Shown one piece after another: positions 53,326 to 62,092 of a stretch of DNA of 64,000 nucleotides; the first letter of the stretch is position 1; every line of letters starts with the position of its first letter. The stretch spans positions 314,001 to 378,000 of the forward strand of contig NZ_AKVN02000001.1 of the NCBI RefSeq assembly GCF_000271485.2. The letters run 5' to 3'. Source of the stretch: Pelosinus fermentans DSM 17108 (GTDB lineage: Bacteria; Bacillota; Negativicutes; DSM-13327). Made by a program: the position numbers and the translations under genes. The notes beneath the pieces were generated by a model. The model was not told the DNA's origin and did no database searches. It saw nothing but the letters and a program-made list of their open reading frames with translations.

Positions 53326-53736
53326 CTATGCATGTAGTTTTTTTTTATCGTGGGCAGCACAGTGCTGCTTAAAGGCCTCTTCAAATTGGATGATTGCCCA
53401 GCCTCGCAGGTTTTGATTATCGTTTTCCATGAGGTATTTCAAAACATCCACCATACGTTTCAAATCGGGATCGAAAATGGTCTCGATTTTTTGCATGTCC
53501 TGAAATGGTTCAATCGTACTATGAAATGTGTCTTCACCTGTTAAAAACCATTCCATGGATTTATTAAAAAACTTTGACAAGGCATATAAAATTGTTGTTT
53601 CAGGAATTCGACCACCAAGGTATTTAGTAAGTGTATGCTTTGAAATACCTAAGTGCTGCGCCACTTGAACTTGCGTATAGCCCTTTTCGTCAATACTTTT
53701 TTTTAATCGATTAGAAAATGTAGAAAAATCGTACAT
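53326..53736 (-). CDS. XRE-family HTH repressor
   Basis: The protein has 136 residues from ATG 53736 (GAAGGA nine bases upstream). The cI-type HTH is EKGYTQVQVAQHLGISKHTLTKYLGGRIPETTILYALSKFF, with a helical C-terminal region of unknown function. It is divergent from a Ner-like gene; the shared promoter has a palindrome covering the sigma-A spacer. The layout is that of a phage-type repressor switch. Confidence 0.85.
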   Translation of the reverse strand: MYDFSTFSNRLKKSIDEKGYTQVQVAQHLGISKHTLTKYLGGRIPETTILYALSKFFNKSMEWFLTGEDTFHSTIEPFQDMQKIETIFDPDLKRMVDVLKYLMENDNQNLRGWAIIQFEEAFKQHCAAHDKKKLHA

Positions 53737-53751
53737 ATGACACATTCCTTC

Positions 53752-53780
53752 TTGACGTTATAGTATGATCGTACTATAAT
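53752..53780 (+). promoter_or_regulatory. Sigma-A promoter with palindromic operator, XRE/Ner switch
   Basis: TTGACG (53752-53757), 17-base spacer, TATAAT (53775-53780), reading towards 53867. The spacer holds TATAGTA-TGATCG-TACTATA (53759-53778), two perfect 7-bp arms, likely the XRE protein's operator. Confidence 0.8.
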
Positions 53781-53866
53781 GAACTTGTATACTTATGGTT
53801 CCTAAAAATTACCACGTTTAACGGACGTGGTGATAGGCGATAAAAAATACTCATGGGGGGAAAACA

Positions 53867-54064
53867 GTGAAACCTAACGAAATTTTGGCAGCGTTACTTT
53901 TGAAAAATCACCGGCCTGTTGAAATTGCAAGGAAATTAAAGATTGGGCGCAGTGCTATCAGCAATGTTATTTATGGACGTTCCAAGAGCCGCAAGGTTCA
54001 AGAAGAAATTGCGGATATTATCGGCAAGACGGTAGAAGAAATATGGCCTGCCATGGCAGCTTGA
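53867..54064 (+). CDS. Ner-like small HTH protein
   Basis: The 65 residues include HRPVEIARKLKIGRSAISNVIYGRSKSRKVQEEIADIIGKTVEEIWP, an HTH with the C-terminal IWP ending like phage Mu Ner and Nlp/SfsB. A good GGGG ribosome site precedes it. It sits under a promoter that the divergent XRE protein probably represses. Its target may be its own promoter, the XRE gene, or the chemoreceptor gene downstream. Confidence 0.75.
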   Translation: MKPNEILAALLLKNHRPVEIARKLKIGRSAISNVIYGRSKSRKVQEEIADIIGKTVEEIWPAMAA

Positions 54065-54227
54065 AAGAAGGGGAAGATTAATACTAAACTAACCCCTATT
54101 GCTCTAAAATATTCGACATTAGTAAACATGTTCCTTCTCACTGTCGATATTTGCGAACATATCTACATATATAGGTGCACAAAAGCAGCAATCCATAGTA
54201 GTTAACATATACGAGGAGATGGAGATC

Positions 54228-55913
54228 ATGAAACTGACAGGAAAAATGGTGGCTTACTTTATTGCAGTGGTATTAGTAGCTTCACTTGGATTTATCTATA
54301 TTATCTACGAAATAAACAAAATTGATAGCATCACTGAAAATTTTAAAACTACCGATCTTCCGAGATTGGCTTTAAGTAATGAAATCGCTCACAATGCTAC
54401 AGGTCAGGTTGCCGCAATGCGGGGTTATTGGATCAGCGGCAACGAACAGATGCTGAAGGAATACAAGAATTTAAGGGATTTGAATACGCAGGCTGAGGAC
54501 GAGCTTATACAAAAGTCCGGCACAGAAGCCGCTAAGCAGTTGGCGACAGAGCTCAGAACATCGAACGAAAAATATACAGCTCTAATAGAGAATGAAATAC
54601 TTCCCCTGCTTCGATCTGGTAATAAAGAGGAAGCGACTCGTGTCATGATGAATGATGTGATACCGGCTACTGAAGCATTGCAAAGCAAGATTAGCGAAGC
54701 GAGATCCTTCCGCAATGCAGCGATTGATCAGTCTCTTGATAATATGCAAAACTCTGTTAAAACCGCCCGGAATACCTCGGTTATAGTTGCTCTTCTGACT
54801 GCAGTATTAGGGGTTGGTATTGGCTTTTTTACCGCCCGCAGCATAGCAAACCCAGTAAAACAAATGGCTCAGGCAGCCGAAAAACTGGCTACTGGCGATT
54901 TAACCATAAATGTACAGCCTCAAACTAAAGATGAAGTCGGGCAATTAGCTGCTGCTTTGGGCACTGCGGTAATCAACCTGCGCGATCTGGTGCTGCAGGT
55001 GGCAACCAATGCCGAGCAGGTTGCCGCTTCATCCGAGGAATTGACGGCTAGCGCCGATCAGTCTGCTCAGGCAGCTAACCAAATCGCAGCTTCCATTACC
55101 GAAGTTGCCAAAGGCGCTGAGGCTTCCAACCAAGCGGCGGACGAAACCGCAGCAATTGTTGAACAAAGCACTGCAAATTTGCATCAAATAGCAGCTAGTA
55201 CTACTCAGGTCACAGCACAATCTGCCGAAGCCGCCAATCAGGCTAGAGCTGGCGGTCAAGCAGTGGCTAAAGCAGTCAATCAAATGGCAGAGATCGAGAA
55301 ATCGGTACAGGCCGTTGCTGGAACTGTGGATAAGCTCAGTTCTCAGTCGCAGCAGATTGGTACTATTGTTGATACTATTGCTGGAATTGCCGGACAGACT
55401 AATCTGCTGGCCCTCAATGCAGCCATTGAGGCTGCCCGCGCAGGCGAGCAGGGGCGGGGTTTTGCAGTTGTAGCTGAGGAAGTACGGAAATTAGCTGAAC
55501 AGTCACAAGAGGCAGCCAAACAGATTGCCTCCCTCATCGGTGAGATTCAGCAAGATACCGCCCAAGCCGTTACAGCGATGAGTGAAGGCTTTCATGAAGT
55601 CAAAGTGGGAACTGAAGTTGTCAATCAGGCAGGAATATCTTTCGGCCAAATCAGTGATCTTGTTGATCAGGTATCTGAACAGATTAGGGAGATTTCAGTT
55701 GCCATTGATCAAATGGCAAGAGGCAGCCAGCAAATGGTAAGTTCCGTTCGAAAAATTGATGATTTCAGTAAAGCCGCCGTCGGTGAAACACAGGCAGCTT
55801 CAGCGGCTACTGAGGAACAGTCAGCATCAATGGAAGAAGTGGCCTCAGCCAGTCAATCCCTGGCTAAACTTGCCGAAGATATGCAAATAGCCGTTCGGCG
55901 ATTTAAATTGTAG
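54228..55913 (+). CDS. Methyl-accepting chemotaxis protein
   Basis: The protein has 561 residues from ATG 54228 (GAGGAG upstream). It has TM1 at about 9-30, a helical four-helix-bundle periplasmic sensor, TM2 at about 186-206, HAMP, and a long cytoplasmic signalling coiled coil with the conserved tip [44 protein letters not shown]. Methylation-site regions flank it. It would relay an unknown small-ligand signal to CheA/CheW. The genome must carry chemotaxis genes elsewhere. Confidence 0.93.
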   Translation: MKLTGKMVAYFIAVVLVASLGFIYIIYEINKIDSITENFKTTDLPRLALSNEIAHNATGQVAAMRGYWISGNEQMLKEYKNLRDLNTQAEDELIQKSGTEAAKQLATELRTSNEKYTALIENEILPLLRSGNKEEATRVMMNDVIPATEALQSKISEARSFRNAAIDQSLDNMQNSVKTARNTSVIVALLTAVLGVGIGFFTARSIANPVKQMAQAAEKLATGDLTINVQPQTKDEVGQLAAALGTAVINLRDLVLQVATNAEQVAASSEELTASADQSAQAANQIAASITEVAKGAEASNQAADETAAIVEQSTANLHQIAASTTQVTAQSAEAANQARAGGQAVAKAVNQMAEIEKSVQAVAGTVDKLSSQSQQIGTIVDTIAGIAGQTNLLALNAAIEAARAGEQGRGFAVVAEEVRKLAEQSQEAAKQIASLIGEIQQDTAQAVTAMSEGFHEVKVGTEVVNQAGISFGQISDLVDQVSEQIREISVAIDQMARGSQQMVSSVRKIDDFSKAAVGETQAASAATEEQSASMEEVASASQSLAKLAEDMQIAVRRFKL

Positions 55914-56010
55914 GCTGCCTGATGTCACGGTGATGAAAACGGTGTCTATTACTGCGCAGAAAAATAGTATATTCTAGATGCTGGAGATATCTGGCATGCA
56001 GTAAAGAGAA

Positions 56011-56058
56011 AGCTACCCGTGATCTACTTTAGTAGTAGATGTATGGGTAGCTAATTTT
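56011..56058. terminator. Bidirectional terminator
   Basis: AGCTACCC / GGGTAGCT and an inner ATCTACT / AGTAGAT hairpin, followed by TTTTATT, between convergent MCP and nitroreductase genes. Confidence 0.82.
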
Positions 56059-56587
56059 ATTCACTGGCAGCGAATGTATTATAGAATATGGTTTTGTCTT
56101 TCTCATATCGTTTGTCGTGGTTTGGATTTGGTACTGAAGCTTTATCCGGATAGCCAATGGGCAGTAAAGCAACGGGAACAATAGAAGGGGGTAAGGCAAA
56201 GGTCTTTCGGATTACGGCTGGATCGAAGTGTCCGACCCATGTGCTTCCCAGACCTAAATTAGCCGCTTCTAACATGATGTGAGTTGTGACAATGCTGGCG
56301 TCCACATAGCCGCTGTCGTTGTTGTCATAAGGTCTTTTCCAGCTTGCGGTAGTGTCATAGCCAATAAGCAGCACTAAAGGTGCATTGAAATGATAGGTTG
56401 TGCAGGTTTTCAATTTCCTTAAACTAGCCTCGCTGTTGAGTACAAGAATACGTTGTGGCTGTGCATTGGCTGCAGTTGGCGCAAGGCGGCCGGCTTCTAG
56501 AATGCGGTCCAGCTTGTCGGGCTCTACCTGCTGCTGACTAAATTTTCTAACGGAATATCTTGCTTTTGCCAATTCTAAAAAATCCAT
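56057..56587 (-). CDS. Nitroreductase-family FMN oxidoreductase (second copy)
   Basis: The 176 residues start ARYSVRKFSQQQVEPDKL with AGRLAPTAANAQPQRILVL, the nitroreductase FMN-site pattern, and VTTHIMLEAANLGLGSTWVGHFD near the middle. It is distinct from the copy at 50946 (different length and motifs). It is upstream-adjacent on its strand to the secreted C39-type peptidase gene (22-base gap), so they may be cotranscribed. The substrate is unknown. Confidence 0.87.
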   Translation of the reverse strand: MDFLELAKARYSVRKFSQQQVEPDKLDRILEAGRLAPTAANAQPQRILVLNSEASLRKLKTCTTYHFNAPLVLLIGYDTTASWKRPYDNNDSGYVDASIVTTHIMLEAANLGLGSTWVGHFDPAVIRKTFALPPSIVPVALLPIGYPDKASVPNPNHDKRYEKDKTIFYNTFAASE

Positions 56588-56609
56588 AGTAACGCCTCCA
56601 TTCTATTTT

Positions 56610-57374
56610 TTAGTGAGGTGCTTTCACTGTCAACCATTGTTGTGTTTTTTGACCTTTTGGCAGCATATGGGCATCAAACCACATATAATAAAATTTTTCT
56701 GCTGGATTAACAACATATCCGTCTTGAAGGTGATCTCCTGTATCATAGGGATCTGCCAAAATGAGAACATCATCCGCTGTTGTCAGCGTCCCCATGGTGT
56801 CATAGCCGATAATCACTCTCCAATGTCCGCCCCAATCAATATTTTCCACCATTATAGGAGTATTGTTTTTTAAGTTTGAGATTACAAATTCTTTGAAATC
56901 AGTAATGTCTGCGAAAGTTTTGCCATCCTTCTTATCAGTAGTTAGACTGGATTTAACATCCCAGCCAATGCTCTTAAAGAATGCAGCCATTCCACTTGTA
57001 TCCGTGCCGGTTCCTGGCTTTGTTTTCATTATTTCAGCAATTTTCAGTTCATCCCACTTTGTATTCCCGGAATAATGCAGTACCGTTAATGCAGCCGCAG
57101 GACCGCAAGTAATTTCTGTTGTTTGCTGATAGGTTTTATACTTCGGTAAAATTGTTAATGTATCAGTCGATTTCATATTGAAAAAATCGACAGTTTTGTA
57201 ATAGGGAGAGTCTGTCACATTGCCCAGACCGTTATACGAAGAGGCACCTTCACTAGTAAGGTCATAGCCAGAAGGGTAAGGAATGACACTGCTTTCCGCG
57301 AAAACGGTATTCGCCCCGCTAAAACTAAATCCTAAACAAATAGAAGTAATTAACAAATACAATCGTAGCTTCAC
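56610..57374 (-). CDS. Secreted C39-type (papain-fold) cysteine peptidase
   Basis: The 254 residues have a Sec signal peptide (about 1-27). Catalytic Cys lies in TEITCGPAAALTVLHY (about 88-104), His in GGHWRVIIGYDT (about 193-204), and the acid region in ILADPYDTGD. The order Cys-His-Asp and the phytochelatin-synthase-like spacing fit a bacterial C39-like domain. It would act on extracytoplasmic peptides. No partner ABC exporter or substrate peptide gene was seen nearby. Confidence 0.8.
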   Translation of the reverse strand: MKLRLYLLITSICLGFSFSGANTVFAESSVIPYPSGYDLTSEGASSYNGLGNVTDSPYYKTVDFFNMKSTDTLTILPKYKTYQQTTEITCGPAAALTVLHYSGNTKWDELKIAEIMKTKPGTGTDTSGMAAFFKSIGWDVKSSLTTDKKDGKTFADITDFKEFVISNLKNNTPIMVENIDWGGHWRVIIGYDTMGTLTTADDVLILADPYDTGDHLQDGYVVNPAEKFYYMWFDAHMLPKGQKTQQWLTVKAPH

Positions 57375-57539
57375 GTTACCACTCCATTCTTAAATTCTTC
57401 GCTGCTTACTCTTACATATATAATATAGTATTCTTCGGAAAAAGATAGTATGCACTTTTTAGTCAGATACTACCCAAAGGGATACCTTAAGAAGAAAGAA
57501 GAACCTTAGCAGTCAAAAAAAGATTCTCGCGATCTTCTT

Positions 57540-58514
57540 TTAAAACTCAAACTTAATCGGTCTTAAAAACAAATCGATTAATTTTTCTTTTGGGTCGGCA
57601 TTTTCAAATATCATTTCGTATACAGCATTACAAATGGGAAGTTCCACTTCATATTTTTGTCCTAGATATTGTAATGCTTTTACGGTAGAAACACCTTCCG
57701 CTAATTTATCAAATGGTTCACCAGTTATTAAAGCCTGCCCAAATCTTCTATTGTGGCTGTGCAGGGAAAAGAGGGTTGCCTCATAATCTCCCAGATGGCT
57801 TAATCCATATATCGTTGTATCGTTTCCGCCCATGGCTCTCACAAGGCGTGAAATTTCTCGTGTACCCCTTGCCATAAGTGCACCCTTTAAACTGCTATAG
57901 CATAGTCCATCTAACATTCCTGCAGCGATTCCTATAACATTTTTGGCAGCAGCCCCGATTTCATTCCCAATCAGATCTTGACCATAATAAAATCGTATTA
58001 AAGAGCTGTTAAGGGATTCAACTATTTTTTTTGTTACTTCAATATGATCAGAACCGATAACCATACAATTAGGTATTTCCCTAACAAAATCCTGTACATG
58101 CCCTGGTCCTACCCAAATCCCTATATTGGAACTTATTCCTATTTCCTCGCTGAACACTTGGGATAACCGCTTGCCGGTATTTGCTTCGATACCTTTCATA
58201 CATAAGACAAATATTTTATCTTTTAATCCTTTTTGTAAGCTTATGCTATGTGCAAAGGAGCGCAGTTCCTGAGCGCTAATGGAGATAATAATAATCTCAC
58301 CGAAAGAGACTGCTGCCTCTAAAGAATTACTTAACATGATATCTTGGGGCAAGGTCACATAATCATTCATTCTAGATTCTTTTAATTGTAAATAATGTTT
58401 CGAAGACTCTCTGCCCCATAACATTACCTCATGCCCAACCCGATTTGCATACCAAGCTAGAAATGTTCCCCAACGACCGCATCCTAAAACTGAAATCTTC
58501 ACCTGTATCACCAT
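57540..58514 (-). CDS. NAD(P)-dependent glycerol-3-phosphate dehydrogenase-like protein
   Basis: The 324 residues match GpsA: dinucleotide motif VLGCGRWGTFLAWYA near the N terminus, KDKIFVLCMKGIE, GPGHV near 143, and the catalytic Lys region GAAAKNVIGIAAGML. The C-terminal motif HSHNRRFGQAL follows. It would convert dihydroxyacetone phosphate to sn-glycerol-3-phosphate for lipids. The segment GPGHVQDFVREIPN departs from housekeeping GpsA (GPSHAEEV), so it may be a paralogue with another role. It is divergent from the PrpR-type regulator. Confidence 0.82.
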   Translation of the reverse strand: MVIQVKISVLGCGRWGTFLAWYANRVGHEVMLWGRESSKHYLQLKESRMNDYVTLPQDIMLSNSLEAAVSFGEIIIISISAQELRSFAHSISLQKGLKDKIFVLCMKGIEANTGKRLSQVFSEEIGISSNIGIWVGPGHVQDFVREIPNCMVIGSDHIEVTKKIVESLNSSLIRFYYGQDLIGNEIGAAAKNVIGIAAGMLDGLCYSSLKGALMARGTREISRLVRAMGGNDTTIYGLSHLGDYEATLFSLHSHNRRFGQALITGEPFDKLAEGVSTVKALQYLGQKYEVELPICNAVYEMIFENADPKEKLIDLFLRPIKFEF

Positions 58515-58873
58515 CCTACCATCATTGTCCCAATATTGATATAGTCGCCATTAAGGCGTTGTATTTCTTGTAACTATTCCAGATACTTACCGCTGTTTCC
58601 TGCTATACCAGTGGGAAGACAAAAAATGGAGTGTATATTTTAATGCGTCGATGCACGCCTTTCGGGAGTGAAGCCGTCATCTCATTCCATTGTTTTGAAG
58701 AAATAATGCTATAGTATAAAGGTCTGCAGGATTCAGCATTTTTAAAGAGAAGTTAGGCATGAACATTCGTATTTGAAACGCTTGTAAAAATCGAACCATT
58801 TGTATAACGTTATTTTTATGAATGGAAAAATGGAGAATATGGTGATTAAAAGTATGTTGTTAGAGGTGGCAGA
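58515..58873. other. Intergenic region between divergent gpsA-like and PrpR-type regulator genes
   Basis: No ORF with a ribosome site, no clear hairpin with T-run, and no repeat copy. TATAGTATAA near 58710 is the only promoter-like element. I see nothing else to name in it. Confidence 0.4.
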
Positions 58874-60748
58874 ATGAAGATCCTTATTGTTGTACCTTAT
58901 TTAAGTGTTGCTGAATTTATCAAGACGATTATACAAGAACAAGACGACAAGGAATGGGAATATGAGATTCTTGTGAATATAGGAGTCCGGTCTATTGTCA
59001 GTCAAGATATTAAATCGGATGTTGTGATTGCCAGGGGGGTTACTGCCAGTGCGCTGAAAAGATTCCTGCCGAATACGCCAGTAGTTGATCTTTTAATAAG
59101 CGGTTATGATATCCTGCGCTCTGTTAAGGAGTGCTTAGTTCGCTTTCAGGACCGAAAAATTGGTATAGTAGGCTCTTACGATATGATCTGCGGAGCGAAG
59201 AGCATAGAAAGTATTATGGACATTGAGCTGGTTACTGTTGAGGTAAATAATGAAGACGATGCTGAATTAAGTATAGCGAAACTAAAAGAAGATGGGATTC
59301 AGACAGTAATTGGTGGTGTCATGTCAAGCGATATAGCTCGGCGAATAGGAATGAATAGCTTGTTTATAGAATCCGGCAGAGAAGGCGTTTATTTTGCATT
59401 GCAAGAAGCCAAACGGGTAGCGGCGGTAAGACGGCAGGAACAGGAACGGACAGAGCAGTTTCGGGCAATATTAAATTATTCTGATGAAGGAATCATTGCT
59501 GTAGATACGCAAGGGAAAATTAATTTAATGAATATGGCGGCCATTCATATTACCAGTCTTGATAATGAAGTAATTGGAAGAAACGTTAGAGACCTTTTGC
59601 CGCAGCTTGATTTGGGTAAGGTCTTAGTTACAGGAAAATCCGAAATAGGAGAGGTACAGACAGTAGGTGATCAACAAATAGCAATTAATACGGTACCGAT
59701 TCTTATTGCCGGTGAAACGGTTGGGGTTGTCGCAACATTTAAACCGGTCGGTGCCATTCAAGAACTTGAAGGAAAAATTCGTGAAAAAATACATAACCGC
59801 GGACATGTAGCTAAGCTGAAATTCGAGGATATTTTGGGAAGCAGTAAAGCGATTAAAGAGACTATTTCTGTTGCACGTGAATTTAGTCAAGTGAATTCCA
59901 ATGTTCTTATTGTAGGAGAAACTGGTACCGGTAAAGAGGTATTTGCTCAAAGCATACATAACGGGAGTAACCGCTGCAAAGGACCTTTTGTTGCTGTAAA
60001 CTGTGCAGCCTTGCCGGAAAATTTGTTGGAAAGTGAACTTTTCGGATATGTGGAAGGAGCATTTACCGGGGCATCTCGTGGGGGAAAATTTGGCTTATTT
60101 GAGCTTGCTCATCGTGGTACCATCTTATTGGATGAAGTGTCTGAGATTTCGCCAAAGATGCAGGGGCGATTGCTAAGGGTCCTGCAGGAACGTGAAATTA
60201 TGCGTCTGGGTGGTGATCGAGTGATTCCCATCGATGTTCGCATAATAGCAGCTACCAATAAAGATCTGTATGACCTTGTAAAACAGGGAGTATTCCGTGA
60301 AGATCTATATTATCGTCTTGATATATTACAACTTAGCATTCCAGCCCTGCGGGAGCGTGGAGAAGATATTATGTTATTAATGAACCATTTCTATAAGCGG
60401 TATTGTATAAAGAACAAAAAAGAGTGCAAAAAAATGAACCAGGAGGCTAAAGCCAAACTGCTCCAATATTCTTGGTTAGGCAACGTAAGAGAATTAAAGA
60501 ACATTGCTGAGCGTCTAGCGGTGCTTAGTAAAAACAGTTGTGTTGACCTTCAAGAGGTTGAAGCCGTGCTGCCTAATCGGGAGAAGGCAGCAAAGGATGC
60601 AATTAGAAGCAATGGCAGTTTAGATCGGGAATGCTTATATCGGGCTTTAGAAGAGACCAATTATCATTATGGTAAGGCAGCGGCTAAATTAGGCATAAGT
60701 CGTACCACATTGTGGAAACGTTTAAAACAGTTTGATGAGATCAAGTAG
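58874..60748 (+). CDS. Sigma-54-dependent activator with PrpR-type N-terminal domain
   Basis: The 624 residues have a PrpR-N ligand domain (about 1-190), PAS (about 195-300) and AAA+ (about 320-545) with Walker A GETGTGKE (348-355). The sigma-54 contact loop GAFTGA is at 395-400, and the C-terminal Fis-type HTH at about 590-620 ends RTTLWKRLKQ. PrpR-N domains bind small carboxylates, for example 2-methylcitrate in propionate regulation. The downstream sigma-54 promoter (60896) with a TGAACAAA palindrome 110 bases upstream is the obvious target. Confidence 0.93.
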   Translation: MKILIVVPYLSVAEFIKTIIQEQDDKEWEYEILVNIGVRSIVSQDIKSDVVIARGVTASALKRFLPNTPVVDLLISGYDILRSVKECLVRFQDRKIGIVGSYDMICGAKSIESIMDIELVTVEVNNEDDAELSIAKLKEDGIQTVIGGVMSSDIARRIGMNSLFIESGREGVYFALQEAKRVAAVRRQEQERTEQFRAILNYSDEGIIAVDTQGKINLMNMAAIHITSLDNEVIGRNVRDLLPQLDLGKVLVTGKSEIGEVQTVGDQQIAINTVPILIAGETVGVVATFKPVGAIQELEGKIREKIHNRGHVAKLKFEDILGSSKAIKETISVAREFSQVNSNVLIVGETGTGKEVFAQSIHNGSNRCKGPFVAVNCAALPENLLESELFGYVEGAFTGASRGGKFGLFELAHRGTILLDEVSEISPKMQGRLLRVLQEREIMRLGGDRVIPIDVRIIAATNKDLYDLVKQGVFREDLYYRLDILQLSIPALRERGEDIMLLMNHFYKRYCIKNKKECKKMNQEAKAKLLQYSWLGNVRELKNIAERLAVLSKNSCVDLQEVEAVLPNREKAAKDAIRSNGSLDRECLYRALEETNYHYGKAAAKLGISRTTLWKRLKQFDEIK

Positions 60749-60762
60749 AATGACAAACGTTT

Positions 60763-60788
60763 TGAACAAAATGAACAAATTTTGTTCA
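60763..60788. promoter_or_regulatory. TGAACAAA repeats, probable activator-binding site (UAS)
   Basis: TGAACAAA occurs at 60763-60770 and 60772-60779, and its inverse TTTGTTCA at 60781-60788; the last two form a perfect 17-bp palindrome. They sit about 110-135 bases upstream of the sigma-54 promoter. Confidence 0.75.
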
Positions 60789-60845
60789 GAAAGGGGAAAT
60801 TTGATAAGTGCGAGTAAAAAATAAAAAGTAAAATCTATCCTTACG

Positions 60846-60869
60846 GGCAGGCTAAAAGCCTGCCTTTTA
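60846..60869 (+). terminator. Rho-independent terminator for the regulator gene
   Basis: GGCAGGCT / AGCCTGCC stem, AAA loop, TTTT. Confidence 0.85.
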
Positions 60870-60895
60870 TAATTATTTATTAAATTGATTAAAGA

Positions 60896-60913
60896 TTGGC
60901 ATAATTATTGCAT
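60896..60913 (+). promoter_or_regulatory. Sigma-54 (-24/-12) promoter
   Basis: TTGGCATAATTATTGCAT has GG at 60898-60899 and GC at 60910-60911, the 10-base interval of sigma-54 promoters. A leader of roughly 150 bases follows, with GTTAC...GTAAC and AGC-GAAAA-GCT short stems. Confidence 0.85.
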
Positions 60914-61070
60914 TTTAACAGTTACGGACGAAGGTGTTCTGTAACTAAGCGAAAAGCTAAAGGCGAAGTCGACTCAGATACATTGTGAGGTGAGGATAGC
61001 AAAGGAAGAAGGATTACAGGTTGTGCATTTTTGTAAGATTTTAAATTTATAAAAAATAGGAGTGTTAATC

Positions 61071-62057
61071 ATGAGCGTAATTACGAAAGCAGCTTTATTA
61101 AAAGGACAGCGTGATATTGAATTAATTGAAAAAGAACTAGTTGTGGGAGAGGATGAAGTAATTGTCCGAAATCACCTTATGGGTATCTGCGGATCGGATA
61201 AGAATTTTTATCTTGGACAGCTTCCACCGAAAACGGCAGAATTTCGTCAGGATCCCAAATTTCCTTTCTATCTTGGTCATGAAAGCGGCGGTACAGTTGT
61301 TGAAATTGGCTCGAAGGTACGTGAAGTAAAACCCGGCGACAAAGTCATGTGCTTTGGCTGGAATAATAATTTTGCTGAATACTTCAAAGCTAAGGTTTGG
61401 GAATTGCAGCTCGTTCCTGAAGGGTTGGATATGGATTTAGCAAGTTTAGGAGAACCAATTGCCTGTGGAATGTTCTCAGGCCTTACAACTGGCACCAATA
61501 TTGGTGATACTGTAGTGGTAATGGGTGGTGGATTTGCAGGACAGATTATTGCCCAGTGTGCAAAAAAACAGGGGGCATCCCAAGTTATTGTCGCCGATGT
61601 TGAAGATGGTAAATTGGCAATTGCTAAAAAACTTGGAGCAGATGTAACCATTAATAGCAGAAAAGCAGATGTTGTTAGTTATGTAAAAGACCTTACAGAT
61701 GGAATTGGTGCAGATGTTGTTGTAGAAGCTGCTGGTGTTGAATCTTCTTTTAATGCAGCATCAGAATTAATTAAGCATAATGGCATATTTGTTTTCTATA
61801 GTTGGATGACCAAACCTGTAAACTTGAACATTAGCCGTTGGCATGATGATGGATTGGAATTCCGTAATACTTGTCTTGTCCATCATACTCGTCAGCAGCG
61901 TGAAGTGTGGACTCCTTGGGCATTGCGTCCGGTAGTTAAAAATATTATCGATGTCAAATCATTGATTACTCATGAATTTAAGTTGGATAATATAAAAGAC
62001 GCTTTCGAAACTGCAGTAGAAGACGAGAGTGCCATTAAAGTTGTTTTAAGGCCATAA
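61071..62057 (+). CDS. Zinc-containing MDR alcohol/polyol dehydrogenase
   Basis: The protein has 328 residues from ATG 61071 (AGGAG eight bases upstream). GroES-like domain with catalytic zinc motif GICGSDKNF and GHESGGTVVEIG, then a Rossmann motif VVMGGGFAGQIIAQCA. The four-Cys structural zinc loop is absent (MCFGWNNNFAEYFK). It oxidises an alcohol or polyol/sugar acid. It lies downstream of the PrpR-type activator and its sigma-54 promoter, and 35 bases before an MFS carrier gene. Confidence 0.88.
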   Translation: MSVITKAALLKGQRDIELIEKELVVGEDEVIVRNHLMGICGSDKNFYLGQLPPKTAEFRQDPKFPFYLGHESGGTVVEIGSKVREVKPGDKVMCFGWNNNFAEYFKAKVWELQLVPEGLDMDLASLGEPIACGMFSGLTTGTNIGDTVVVMGGGFAGQIIAQCAKKQGASQVIVADVEDGKLAIAKKLGADVTINSRKADVVSYVKDLTDGIGADVVVEAAGVESSFNAASELIKHNGIFVFYSWMTKPVNLNISRWHDDGLEFRNTCLVHHTRQQREVWTPWALRPVVKNIIDVKSLITHEFKLDNIKDAFETAVEDESAIKVVLRP

Positions 62058-62092
62058 GTCATGCCAGACTATGCAATAAAGGAGAAATACGA

